From Homarus americanus (lineage: Eukaryota > Arthropoda > Malacostraca > Decapoda > Nephropidae), in NCBI RefSeq assembly GCF_018991925.1, contig NW_024735503.1:3699253-3763252 (forward strand): a stretch of 64,000 bases of DNA. The letters run 5' to 3'. A program made the translations under genes and the position numbers. The notes below the pieces were generated by a model. The model was not told the DNA's origin, did no database searches, and worked only from the letters and a program-made list of their open reading frames with translations. This document shows, piece by piece, positions 34,896 through 48,770 of the stretch (position 1 is the stretch's first letter; the number at the start of each line of letters is the position of its first letter).

Positions 34896-36140
34896 TGATG
34901 CATTATTTGGCCATAACAGTTTCGGATTCATGAGTCTCAAATCTCGGGGTTCGTGAAGCAGCAATGAGACGGCAGGACTATTGTTCGCGACTGTTACTGT
35001 AAACATCACCATTTTCTGTTGTGGCCTGCCCTCTCACCCTTGACCTATGATGTTATTGTGGTAAACGATGGGTGATATCAACTCTTTCTTCAGGTGTGAG
35101 AATGAATCGAGGGAGAAAGAACAGTTCTAGGCTTAAACTTTTGTTTGTTTCGTTTGATATTAATAGAGAAAACAAAAGATTAGACTGTACTGACAAAAGA
35201 TGAGAGTTTTCTTACCATGTTTTTGATCTCAATTATCGCCTCACCACACAAACTTTGTCAACAGTAAATTTAGTTTTAAAACGAAATGTGGATCACTTGC
35301 AGATTCGGCCACTGCAGTGGTAGTGTCAGGGGTGTTGAATCTTCAGGTGACCCTGTAAGGTTAATTTAAAAAAAAATAAAAATATTGTGAATGTTATGGG
35401 TGGAGGGCGTTTCTCAGCGGCCATCAACATATCCTCCTGAAGTGAGCCTCAGTCGGCTACATAAATGATGTGAGGTCACAGTTCACAGCCTGGTGGTATT
35501 TCGATTTTTTTTTTAATTTAGAATCAGTCCCTCCTCCCACCACACCCCCCTTCCCTTTTTGCACATCCGCTCTGCCTGCCTGCCTTCTTGCTGTCGTCCC
35601 ACCCTCTCCCTCCACCACAAGAGCAACACGTTGGCCAGCTCTCAGGGGTTACCATCTTGCCGTGCCTTAAATAAATACACACGTTTCTGATACACTCCAT
35701 GGGATGTAGAGATACATGCTTTACCTTCGTGATACAAGGATCTGGGGGGTTCTGTTCAGTCCGTGAGGTAGGTTTGCGTCAAGGTGAGTAATCTTAAGGT
35801 GAAAAAAGCTGGGGACTAATCTAAAGGTAATCCGTTTTATAATTCCATATATTTTCCCCAAACTCTTCTAGTTGTTTTAGTAAGTGATGTACGAACAGTA
35901 GTTTAATACTGATCAGGAACCGTAACGTTATGTGTTGACCAGGATGTGTGATACAGAACATGTGAAATACTGTAAAGGAAATATCATGCATTGTGAGGAA
36001 ACATGATGGGGTGGTCTGGAAAAGGGTCATCACATCTCTTAGTTTTACAGTACAGAGCTGTATAAAAGGGGATGTATATTGTTTGTGATATAAACTGCTT
36101 AATTTTTTAATATAAACTCGCGTAATATACTACCATTATT
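34896..36140. other. Unique sequence, no gene seen
   Basis: AT-balanced DNA. It contains an AG|GT junction with a pyrimidine tract, CTCTTTCTTCAG|GTGTGA, at 35082-35099 (see findings) and a MITE-end-like word AATCTTCAGGTGACCC at 35339-35354. No conserved coding segment was recognised. Confidence 0.5.
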
Positions 36141-38029
<1,889 letters not shown>

Positions 38030-38345
38030 GGGCGTGTATGTGTCTCTTGGCTGTCTGTGGGTGTGTGTGTGTGTATCCCGGCTGTTTGTGAGCGTGTCTC
38101 GGCTATCTGTGAGTGTGTGTCTCGGCTGTCTGTGGGTGTGTATCCCGGCTGTCTGTGGGTGTGTGTGTGTGTATCCCGGCTGTTTGTGAGCGTGTCTCGG
38201 CTATCTGTGAGTGTGTGTCTCGGCTGTCTGTGGGTGTGTATCCCGGCTGTCTGTTGGTGTGTATCCCGGCTATCTGTGGGTGGGTGTGTATGTGTGTGTA
38301 TCCCGGCTGTGTGTGGGCGTTTGTCTCTCTCGGCTGTTCGTGAAC
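38030..38345 (+). repeat. About 23-bp minisatellite, about 13 copies
   Basis: The unit is built on TATCCCGGCTGTCTGTGGGT plus GTG, with variants TCTCGGCTATCTGTGAGTG. A larger block (about 114 bp) appears duplicated: 38078-38165 recurs at 38171-38255. Confidence 0.9.
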
Positions 38346-38640
38346 GTGTGTGGGGTCGATGATAGCAGTTGTTGACCTAATTTTACGCACCTTGGAAACA
38401 GGTGATATACTCTGTGTGTGTCTTAGTGGGTGATTAAGTGGGAGCCCAAACCAACGCAGCACAACCCAATCCACCCTAACCTAACTCGACCCGACCCGAC
38501 TCAGGCATATGCATCCAAATCCATGGTGAACCTCAATCCAAATGAGGTCCCAATCCCGGGGGAGGAGGAGGGGGAGGGGGAACAATCCAGCCCAAGTCCC
38601 GTACTAATAGCTCCCACTACTAATGGACTCTGCTCTAATG
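38346..38640. other. Spacer with CCCGACCCGAC words
   Basis: Short CCTAACC and ACCCGACC words at 38456-38510; otherwise unremarkable. Confidence 0.5.
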
Positions 38641-38925
38641 GTTAAGCCAGATTGGGTTAGTTTCTGGGGTTAATTTGTTAAGTTAGATTATATTAGACCA
38701 GATTTGGGTAGGTTAGTTTGTTTAGGTTTTAGTACAATACATACTGTAGGTTAGGTCGGAACAGGTTAGGGTAGATTAGTTAAGATGATATTAGGTCAGG
38801 TCTCGTTAGGTTTAGATTAGGTCAGGTTTAGTTAGCTTGTTTAAATTAGGTTAGGTTATGGCCTGTTAGGCTAAGATAGGTTAGGTTAGGTCAGGTCACA
38901 TGAGGTTTGGTTATAGCCTGTGAGG
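38641..38925 (+). repeat. Degenerate TTAGGTTAGG tract (interstitial telomere-like)
   Basis: At least twelve TTAGGT, GTTAGG or TTAGATTAGG words spread over 285 bases on the plus strand, with no perfect run longer than about four units. Confidence 0.6.
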
Positions 38926-39344
38926 ACTGGGATCCAGTTAACCATCACTAAGGCAAGGTAGTTAGCCAGCGAGTTGGTGGCTGGTGGTTCCGTTTAATAA
39001 CTTTTGGCTAAAATTTTGGGTCCGGTCCGCCCGCCTGTGTACCAAAGTTGGTGTAATCGACTTATCCGATAGTTTGGCGGGTAATTCTATTAAACTTCCA
39101 ACAAATGATGGTTATTGATGATGGGTGATGCGCTTGTGTTATGATGATGATGGTGGTAATGGTGTATGGTGGCGGTGATAGTCTTGTTGGTATTGATGGT
39201 GATGGTGGTGTGGATAGCGGTGCTGATGACGATTGGTGGTGGTGGTGGTTTTGATGATGATGATGGAGGAGGAGGATTACTCCGTATCCACGTGTAGTTC
39301 ACCTGTGTTGACGTAGGCATAAATAATTATTACATTTAAATAGT
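38926..39344. other. Spacer with GATGATGGTGGT trinucleotide tract
   Basis: 39100-39280 is a loose GATGATG/GGTGGT tract. 38926-39100 is unique with no feature. Confidence 0.6.
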
Positions 39345-39590
39345 GTCCCCCTCCCTCATCTTTTCTCTCTTCTTTTCACCTTCCTTGCCTATCCCTCCCC
39401 TCTTCTCCCCTCCCTCCCTTCCCTCCCCCCATCCCCTCCCTCCCCTCCCCCCTCCTCCCCCCCCCTCCCCTCCTCCCCCTCCCCTACCCTCCTCCCCTTC
39501 CTCCCCTTCCTTCCTCCCCACCTCCTCCCTTCCCCACCTCCTCCCCACCTCCCTCCCACCTCCCCTCTCTCTCCTCCTTCTCCCCATACA
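39345..39590. repeat. CT-rich (CCCTCC) pyrimidine tract
   Basis: Nearly pure C/T on the plus strand; the minus strand is G/A-rich. Confidence 0.85.
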
Positions 39591-39715
39591 CCCACGACAA
39601 GGAAGGACGACCGTCGCCACATGTCCAAAGTTTTCAGGAAAATTAACTCGAGGTCGAAGTTTTTTTTGTGTTTTTCTTATTTCTTTGGCTACTAAGAGAC
39701 GGTGATCGATGGTAC

Positions 39716-42700
39716 AGGGTGGGTCAGGGTGTGTAGAGTGGGTCCAAGGGTGTGTAGAGTGGGTCAGGTGTGTGAAGAGGGTCCAAGGGTGTAGAGGGGT
39801 CCAAGGTGTAGAGTGGGTCAGGTGTGTAGAGTGGGTCCAAGGTGTGTAGAGGGTCCAAGGGGTGTAGAGGGTCAGGTGTGTAGAGGGTCCAAGGGTGTGT
39901 AGAGGGGTCCAAGGGTGTGTAGAGGGTCCAAGGGTGTGTAGAGTGGGTCCAAGGTGTGTAGAGGGTCCAAGGTGTGTAGAGTGGGTCCAGGGGTGTAGAG
40001 GTCCAGGTGTGTAGAGTGGGTCCAAGGGTGTAGAGGGGTCCAGGGGTGAGTAGAGGGGTCCAGGGGTGAGTAGAGGGGTCCAGGGGTGAGTAGAGGGTCC
40101 AGGGTGTGTAGAGTGGGTCCAGGGTGTGTAGAGGGGTCCAAGGGTGTGTAGAGTGGGTCCAAGGGTGTGTAGAGTGGGTCCTGAGGGTGTAGAGGGTCCG
40201 AGGGTGTGTAGAGTGGGTCCGAGGGTGTGTACAGAGGGTCCAGGGTGTGTAGAGTGGGGTCCAGGGTGTGTAGAGTGGGTCCAGGGTGTGTAGAGTGGGT
40301 CCAAGGGTGTGTAGAGGGGTCCAAGGGTGTGTAGAGTGGGTCCGAGGTACAGAGGGTCCAGGGTGTGTACAGTGAGTCCAGGGTGTAGAGTGGGTCCGAG
40401 GGTGTAGAGGGTCCAGGTGTAGAGGGTCCAAGGTGTGAGTGGGTCCAAGGGTGTAGAGGGTCCGGAGGTGTACAGAGGGTCCAGGGTGTGTACAGTGAGT
40501 CCAGGTGTGTAGAGGGGTCTGAGGGTGTGTGTAGAGTGGGTCCAGGGGTGTGTAGAGGGTCCAAGGTGTGTAGAGGGTCCAAGGGGTGTGTAGAGTGGGT
40601 CTGAGGGTGTGTGAGTGGGTCCAGTGTGTGTAGAGGTCCAGGTGTGTAGAGAGGGTCCAGGGTGTAGAGGGGTCTGAGGGTGTGTACAGAGGGGTCCAGG
40701 TGTAGAGGGTCCAAGGCTGTGTAGAGTGGGTCCAAGGGTGTGTAGAGGGTCTAAAAGTTTAGAGTGGGTCCGAGGGTGTGTAGAGGGTCCAGGTGTGTAG
40801 AGGGTCCAGGGTGTAGAGGTCCGAGGGTGTGTACAGTGGGTCCAGGGTGTGTACAGTGGGTCTGAGGGTTTAGAGTGGGGTCCAGGGTGTAGAGGGGTCT
40901 GAGGGGTGTGTAGAGTGGGTCCAAGGTGTTTAGAGGGGTCCGAGGGTGTGTACAGTGGGTCCAGGGTGTGTAGAGGGGTCCAGGTGTGTAGAGTGGGTCC
41001 AGGGTGTGTGTGTAGAGGGGCCCAAGGTGTGTAGAGTGGGTCCAGGGTGTGTAGAGTGGGTCCAGGGTGTGTAGAGGGCCCAGGGGTGAGTAGAGGTCCA
41101 AGGTGTAGAGTGGGTCCAGGGTGTGTAGAGGGGTCCAAGGGTGTGTAGAGTGGCTCAGGGTGTGTAGGAGGGTCCAAGGGTGTAGAGGGGTCCGAGGGTG
41201 TGTACAGAGGTCCAGGGTGTACAGTGAGTCCAGGGTGTGTAGAGGGGTCCGAGGGTGTAGAGGGTCCAGGTGTAGAGGGTCTAAGGTGTAGAGTGGGTCT
41301 CAAGGGTGTGTAGAGGGTCCGAGGGTGTAAGAGAGGGTCCAGGGTGTACAGTGAGTCCAGGGTGTGTAGAGTGGGTCTGAGGGTGTAGAGGGTCCAGGTG
41401 TAGAGGGGTCCAAGGTGTAGAGTGGGTCTCAAGGGTGTAGAGGGTCGAGGTGTAGAGGGTCCAGTGTGTGTGTAGAGTGGGGTCCAGGGTGTGTAGAGGG
41501 GTCCAGGGTGTGTAGAGTGGGTCTGTGTGTACAGAGGGGAGGGGTCCAGGTGTGTAGAGGGGTCCAAGGGGTGTGTAGAGTGGGTCAAGTGGTGTAGGAG
41601 GGTCTGAGGGTGTGTAGAGTGGGTCCAGGGTGTGTAGAGGGGTCCAGGGTGTAGAGAGGGTCTGAGGGTGTGTACAGTGGGTCCAGGGTGTGTACAGTGG
41701 GGTCCGAGGGTTTTGGAGTGGGTCCAGGGGTGTAGAGTGGGTCTGAGGGTGTGAGAGGGTCCAGGTGTTTAGAGGGGTCCAGGGGTGTGTACAGGGTCCA
41801 GGTGTGTAGAGGGGTCCAGGGTGTGTAGAGGGGTCCAGGTGTGTAGAGGGTCCAAGGTGTTTAGAGGCCCAGGGTGTGTAGAGTGGGTCCAGGGTGGGAG
41901 AGGGTCCAGGGGTGTGTAGAGTGGGTCCAGGGTGTGTAGAGGGTCCAGGGTGTGTGTGAGAGTGGCCCAGGTGTGTAGAGGGTCGAGGGTGTGTAGAGGG
42001 TCTGAGGGTGTGTGGGGCAGGGTCTAGGGTGTGGAGAGGGTCCAGGGGTGAGTAGAGGGGTCTAGGGTGTGTAGAGGGGTCCAGGGTGTGTAGAGTGGGC
42101 TCAAGGGTGTGTAGAGGGTCCAAGGGTGTGTAGAGGGGTCTGAGGTGTGTAGCAGAGGGCCCAGGGTGTGTACAGTGAGTCCAGGGGTAGAGGGGCCCAG
42201 GGTGTGTAGAGGGGTCCAGGTGTGAGGGTCTAAGGGTGTGTAGAGGGTCAAGGGTGTAGAGTGGGTCTGAGGGTGTGCAGAGGCCCAGGGTGTACAGTGA
42301 GTCCAGGGTGTGTAGAGGGTCTGAGGGTGTGTACAGAGGGTCCAGGGTGTGGGAGAGGGCCCAAGGGTGGTAGAGGGTCCAAGGTGTGTAGAGTGGGTCC
42401 AGGTGTTTGAGAGGGTTCTGAGGGTGTGTGTGAGGGGTCCAGGGTGTGTAGAGTGGGTCCAGGGTGTGTAGAGGGGTCTGAGGTGTGTGCAGAGGGTCCA
42501 GGGTGTGTAGAGGGGTCCAAGGGGGTGTGAGGGTCCAAGGGTGTGAGTGGGTCCAAGGTGTTTAGAGTGGGTCTGAGGGGTGTAGAGTGGGTCCAGGTGT
42601 GAGTGGGGTCCAGGGTGTGTAGAGCGGGGTCCAGGGTGTGCACAGGGTCCAGGGTGTACAGTGGGTCCGAGGGTTTGTAGAGTGGGTCCAGGTGTGTAGA

Positions 42701-43512
42701 GGGGTCCTGAGGGTGTGGAGGGTCCAAGGTGTTAGAGAGGGTCCGAGGGGTGTGTACAGTGGGTCCAGGGTGTAGAGGGGTCCAGGGTGTGTGTAGAGGG
42801 TCTAAGGTGTTTAGAGGGTCCAGGTGTAGAGGGTCTGAGGGGTGTAGAGGGTCTGGGTAAGGTGTTTAGAGGGGTCTGAGGGTTTGTAGAGGGGTCCAGG
42901 GTGTGTAGAGTGGGGTCCAGGGTGTGTATAGTGGGTCTAAGTGTTTAGAGTGGGGTCTGTGTGGGGTTTAGAGGGTCTGAGGTGTGTGGGCCTGAGGGGT
43001 GTAGAGGGGCCAAGGTGTTAGAGGGTCCAGGTGTGTAGAGTGGGTCTGGAGGTGTAGAGTGGGTCCAGGGGTGTAGAGTGGGTCCAGGGTGTGTAGAGCA
43101 ACTGGGAGGGTGAGTGGGTCCGGGGTGTGTAGAGTGGGGTCCAGGGTGTGTAGAGGGGTCCAGTGTGTAGAGGGGTCCAGGGTGTGTAGAGGGCTCAGGG
43201 TGTAGAGGGGTCTGAGGGTGTGTAGAGGGTCCAGGGTGTGGAGAGGGTCCAGGGGTGTAGAGTGGGTCGGGTGTGTAGAGGGTCCGAGGGGTTTGTAGAG
43301 GGTCCAGGGTGTGTAGAGGGGTCTGAGGGTGTGTAGAGTGGGTCCAGGGTGTGTAGAGTGGGTCCGAGGGTGTGTGCAGAGTGGCTCTGAGGGTGTAGAG
43401 TGGGTCAGGGTAGAGTGGGTCCAGGGTGTGTAGAGGGGTCCAGGGTGTAGAGGGGTCCAGGTAGAGGGTCCAGGTGTGTAGAGGTCCAGGTGTACAGGGT
43501 CCAAGGGTGGGG
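39716..43512 (+). repeat. 3.8 kb minisatellite, about 20-bp unit, about 190 copies
   Basis: The unit is GTCCAGGGTGTGTAGAGTGG, with lengths of 17-22 bp and CCAAGGG, CCGAGGG and CTGAGGG variants. The minus strand is pyrimidine-rich and stop-poor, so Thr/Pro/His/Leu-rich frames of up to 750 codons run along it; these are array translations. Confidence 0.95.
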
Positions 43513-43760
43513 CGGTGATGATACTAGTAGTGACGGTATTGGTGGTGATGATGGTGGTGATAGTAGTGGTGATGGTGATATTGGTGGTGTTGGAAAAGAT
43601 TTAGACCATAGACAAGGATCACCCAGGACAGGAACAGTGTATGCTGTTAAATAATGTGACGTCCAATAAATCGTGTTTAAAAAAACATGTTTTTCCTGAC
43701 GCTGCAAGATTCAGGGTCCCTTCTCACATCTTATTTCACCTTAAGATAAACCATCCAGAC
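43513..43760. other. Spacer with GGTGATGATGGTGG tract
   Basis: Trinucleotide-rich 43513-43590, then 170 bases of unique sequence with no feature. Confidence 0.6.
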
Positions 43761-44455
43761 GTCAACCCAACCCAACCATCCCCAACCCAACCCAACCCCA
43801 CCCCCACCCCACCCCCACCCCACCCCAACCCCCCACCCCCCACCCCACCCCCAACCCCCACCCCAACACCACCCCAACCCCCCCCACCCCAACCCCACCC
43901 CAACTTCAACCCCACCCCCAACCCCCAACCCCACCCCCAACCCCAACCCCACCCAACCCAACCCAACCCACCCCACGCCACCCCACCCACCCCCAACCCC
44001 CCAACCCACCCCAACCCCCCTAACCCCCCAACCCACCCCACCCCAACCTCAACCCACCCCACCCCACCCCAACCCAACCCAACACCCCAACCCACCCCAC
44101 CCCAACCCCACCCCCCACCCCACCCCACCCCACCCCACCCCAACCCCACCCAACCCACCCTCACCCCACCCCAACCCCACCCCCTAACCCCCCAACCCAC
44201 CCCACCTCCCCCACCCCACCCCACCCCACCTAACCCAATTCCACCCCCAACCCACCACCCCAACCCACCCCACCCCCAACCCACCCCAACCCCACCCCAA
44301 CCCCAAACCCAACCCAAACCCACCCCACCCCCAACCCACACCCACCCCCAACCCACCCCACCCCCAACCCACCCCACCCCAACCCCACCACTCCAACCCA
44401 CCCCCAACCCACCCCCAACCCAACTCTAACCCACCCCACTCCAACCCTCCCCATC
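43761..44455 (+). repeat. C-rich CCCCAACCCA array (G-tract array on the minus strand)
   Basis: About 690 bases of CCCCAACCC and CCCCACCC words. The complement has hundreds of GGGG/GGG runs separated by one to three bases, meeting the simple sequence rule for G-quadruplexes. Pro/Thr/His frames are compositional. Confidence 0.9.
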
Positions 44456-44595
44456 GGACTAGAAATGCCAGAATTCAGAGTTAAAGATTGACCATTTTTT
44501 ATTAAGTTGTTAGCCAGACCACAATTACGAGGTTACTCCTGTTCATTAACGTAATTACCTGGGATGTCGCACGCGGAAACGCAGGGGATTGTACC

Positions 44596-45020
44596 TGAAC
44601 CTGTTTAAAATCTGTACGTAACTGTCTAAACCTGTACCTGTAACTGTCTAAAAACCTGTAGCTGTCAAAACCTGTACCTGTAATTTCAAAACCTATACCT
44701 GTAACTGTCTAAAAACCTGTACCTGAACCTGTCTAAAACCTGTACCTGTAACTGTCTAAAACCTGTACCTGTAACTGTCTAAAACCTGTACCTGAATCTG
44801 TCTAAAACCTGTACCTGTAACTGTCTAAAACCCATACCTGTAACTGCTAAAACCCGTACCTGTCTAAAAACCTGTACCTGAACCTGCTTAAAACCGTGCC
44901 TGTAACTATCTAAAAACCTGGACCTAAACCTGTCTAAAACCTGTACCTATAACTTGTCTAAAAAATTGTACCTGTCTAAAAAAAATGTTTAAAACCTGTA
45001 ACTGTCTAAAACCTGTCCCT
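44596..45020 (+). repeat. About 22-bp minisatellite, about 18 copies
   Basis: The unit is AACCTGTACCTGTAACTGTC then TAAA, with shorter AACCTGTACCTG variants. The preceding 140 bases (44456-44595) are unique. Confidence 0.9.
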
Positions 45021-45145
45021 CCACGTCGTCCGTCCGTAACGCCGCGCCAGTAGCCATTATAAGCCCTACATCAAGACGTGTTGTTACTGTATATAGATCG
45101 ACCAGGTTAAACCAGTATGGCCTGGGATTAGAAAACAGGAATATA

Positions 45146-45190
<45 letters not shown>

Positions 45191-45387
45191 TGCAGTTGAA
45201 GTAAATGGGAGTTTTACATTTTGAGAGAGTCGTTTTGACGTGTATACAATGGTGCTCTGTGCGTGTGTATCCTGACAACATACACATGAACGTCTTATTC
45301 TTATTTAGTGTACATGATGCTGTGTTATTTAGTGTATAAAGGGGAGTTGCCGAGGTGTGTTGTGTCTGTTAATTAATGTTTGTGTCT
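45021..45387. other. Unique spacer with (CT)n
   Basis: (CT)n at 45150-45184 (about 17 units); otherwise unremarkable. Confidence 0.7.
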
Positions 45388-45450
45388 CTTCTCTGCAGGT
45401 GAGTCAAGATATACCTAGACTCGTGACGGAGGGTTGACGAGGCTCCTCCA
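45388..45450 (+). promoter_or_regulatory. Candidate recursive splice site and 52-nt RS-exon in bib intron 2
   Basis: GTGTCTCTTCTCTGCAG|GTGAGT joins a strong 3' splice site (pyrimidine tract, CAG at 45396-45398) directly to a strong 5' splice site (GTGAGT from 45399). TTAATTAATG just upstream (45370-45379) could serve as a branch region. A second good donor, CCA|GTAAGT, lies at 45451, so 45399-45450 could be defined as a 52-nt exon. It does not continue bib coding: from the exon 2 phase the first full codon would be TGA. Sense orientation matches bib. Function is inferred from sequence only. Confidence 0.4.
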
Positions 45451-46545
45451 GTAAGTGTTCCTTGAGTACAGTATTAGGTTAACCTCGTGTTGATCATCTA
45501 AGAAACATAACTGGGTGTGTCAACTAGGGGCACGTGTGGATCATAAGCTTAAACAAATCTGGAAATGTGGATTTTCAGCTTTTTAAACAAATTCTAAATA
45601 TGTAGGTGTAGATCATCAAAACTTTATTTGAAAAAAAAAATCTGCACCAACTTTAAAAGTGTGGACACGACTCCTTGCAAAACTCTTCCCTCGTAGTCTG
45701 TGATGTAAGTCGAGTACATGACGAGTGCTGAGGAACACAAAATAGCAGCCAGATTTTTAAAGCATGAACGGGAATTTAACGTTAGATACGTTTACTTTAC
45801 ACTACTTATGAGATAAAAATAATGCAGGGATTCTTAACTAAGATTCTCCATGTTTGTTTTGCGTTTATGTTGAGCGAGTCCCCAGCTAAGACTTAGACCC
45901 GATGCTTCATTCCATTTTTAGCAACAAGATGCCAGGTTATGAATTTCTGGGTACTACAAACGGACACAAAAAACATTCCCCAATAAATATAATATTTGAA
46001 GGAAAACAGCACGATTCAATACCAGCACGAGCAGTCAACAGTAAAGTGTTCCCCTTAACCCTATCAGTGGTAGGTTACGGTAGATGAAAGTTGTGGGACG
46101 TTTGCGAACAGTATAGTGGTTTGAGGTTTTTATCGTGTTGGTGGCACGTGACTCTACGAGCTGGAATCCGCCTGGTGTTCCTCCGTGGTCAAGTGGAGGG
46201 CGCGAGCCACCCCCCTCTACACCTGTGCTAGGTCATGTGTATATACAGTACTGTACACACATACAGTATATAGAAGAACGCGACCTTGAGTGTGTGTGTC
46301 GGTCTGCACAGGTGTGTGGGGTTGGTGCAGGTGTATGCGAGTGGCCCTCGTACTCCGCACCCCCAGTCGTTCCACCTCACTTACCCCGAGTTGCTGTCCA
46401 CTCTCAGCATTTCTGTCCGACTCACTCCCACTCCCTTCCGTCCTGGCCTCCCACACCCCTGCCTGTCCCGACCCATTGGTCCCTAGCTAACCTAACCAGT
46501 AGGACTGGATCCTATTAGGACAGTACTTTTGTTACAACTGTGACC
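45451..46545. other. Unique sequence, no gene seen
   Basis: AT-balanced DNA with no recognised domain. A 61-codon frame at 45902-46087 has mixed composition but no family assignment. Confidence 0.5.
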
Positions 46546-48640
46546 TATATGAGGCCCGTACTCTGGGATCCATCAGGACCGTACTCTGGGACCCACCAGG
46601 ACTGTACTCTGGGACCCACCAGGACTGTACTCTGGGACCCATCAGGACTGTACTCTGGGACCCATCAGAACTGTACTCTGGGACCCATCAGGACTGTACT
46701 GGGCATCAAGACTTACTCTGGGACCCATCAAGACTGTACTCTGGGACCCATCAGACTGTACTCTGGGACCCATCAGGACTGTACTCTAGGACCCATCAAG
46801 ACTGTACTCTGGGACCCATCAGGACTGTACTCTGGGACCCATCAGGACCATACTCTGGGACCCATCAGGACTGTACTCTGGGACCCATCAGACTGTACTC
46901 TCCCATCAGACTGCTCTAGAGACCCATCAAGACTGTACTCTGGGACCCATCGGACCATACTCTGGGACCCATCAAGACTGTACTCTGGGACCCATCAGGA
47001 TGTCCTCTAGGACCCATCAAGACTGTACTCTGGGATCCATCAAGACTGTACTCTGGGACCAATCAAGACTATACTCTGGGACCTATCAGGACTGTACTCT
47101 GGGACCCATCAGGACCTCTGGGATCCATCAAGACTGTACTTGGGACCCATCAAGCATACTCTGGGACCCACCAGGACCGTACTCTGGGATCCATCAAGAC
47201 TATACTCTGGGCCATCAGTCTGCCTCTGGGACCCATCAGACTGCTCTGGGACCCATCAGAGACCGTACTCTGGGACCCATCGGCCTGTAATCTGAGACCC
47301 ATCAGGACCGTACTCTGGGGCCCATCAGGACTGTACTCTGGGACCCATCAGGACCGCCTGGGACCCACAGGACCATACTCTGGGACCCATCAGGACCGTA
47401 CTCTGGGACCCACAGGACCAAACTCTGGGATCCACCAGGACCGTACTCTGGGACCCATCAGGACCATACTCTGGGACCCATCAGGACTGCTCTGGGACCC
47501 ATCAGGACCATACTCTGGGACCCACCAGGACCGTACTCTGGGACCCATCAGGACCATACTCCGGGACCCACCAGGACCTTCTGGGACCCATCAGACCATA
47601 CTCTGGGACCCATCAGGATCCATACTCTGGGACCCATCCAGAGACCATACTCTGGGACCCATCAGGACTGTACTCTGGGACCCATCAGGACCATACTCTG
47701 GGACCCACCAGGGCCGTACTCCGGGGCCCATCAGGACCTCTGGGACCCACCAGGACCGCCTCTGGGACCCACCAGGACCATCTCGGGCTCAGGACCATAC
47801 TCTGGGGACCCATCAGGACCGTTCTGGGACCCATCAGGACCACTCTGGGACCCACCAGACCGTACTCTGGGACCCACCAGACCATACTCTGGGACCCATC
47901 AGGACCGTACTCTGGGACCCATCAGGACCCGCCGGGACCCACCAGGATACCTCTGGGACCCATCAGGACTGTACTCTGGGACCCATCAGGACTGCTCTGG
48001 GGCCCATCAGGACTGTTCTGGGACCCATCAGGACTGTACTCTGGGACCCACCAGGACTGTACTCTGGGACCCATCAGGACCGTACTCTGGGACCCATCAG
48101 GCCTGTAATCTGGGACCCACAGGACCGACTCTGGGGCCCATCAGACTGTACTCTGGGACCCACCAGGACCATACTCTGGGACCCCACAGACCGTACTCTG
48201 GGACCCACCAGGACCATACTCTGGGGCCCATCAGGACTGTAGGACCCATCAGGACCGTACTCTGGGACCCATCAGACCATACTCTCCAGAGTGCATCTGG
48301 GACCCTCAGAGACACTCTGGGACCCATCAGGACTGTACTCTGGGACCCATCAGGACTGTCTCTGGGACCCATCAGGACTGTACTCTGGGACCCATCAGGA
48401 CCACTCTGGGACACCAGGGCCGTACTCTGGGACCCATCAGGACCATACTCTGGGACCCATCAGAGACCGCTCTGGGACCCATCGGACCGTACTCTGGGAC
48501 CCATCAGGACCGTACTCTGGGACCCACCAGGACCATACTCTGGGGCCCATCAGGACTGTACTCTGGGACCCATCAGGACATCAGACCATACTCTGGGACA
48601 CAGGACTGTACTCTGGGACCCATCAGATTCCACCAGGACG
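46546..48640 (+). repeat. 2.1 kb minisatellite, 23-bp unit, about 90 copies
   Basis: The unit is ACTGTACTCTGGGACCCATC then AGG. In the first third ACTGTA predominates; later ACCGTA, ACCATA and CCACCAGG variants are common. Units are often shortened by loss of GTAC. Confidence 0.95.
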
Positions 48641-48770
48641 ACTCTGAATAGGATCAGCAACCATTATCAACAAGGTGCAGAAGAATGGTTACGGTACCAT
48701 AAGAATTATAATGACAGAGGCTTACTTTATGCTCGGTGGGTTACACAGGACTTCCAGTAAACCTGCAACA
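48641..48770. other. Unique spacer
   Basis: 130 bases between two arrays; nothing recognised. Confidence 0.6.

Noticed and set aside
39336..43504. Minus-strand Thr/Pro/His/Leu frames of up to 750 codons
   Set aside because: Stop-poor complement of the 20-bp array; no unique domain, several phases open.
45399..45450. bib coding exon 3
   Set aside because: From the exon 2 phase it meets TGA immediately and has no MIP similarity; kept only as a recursive-splice candidate.
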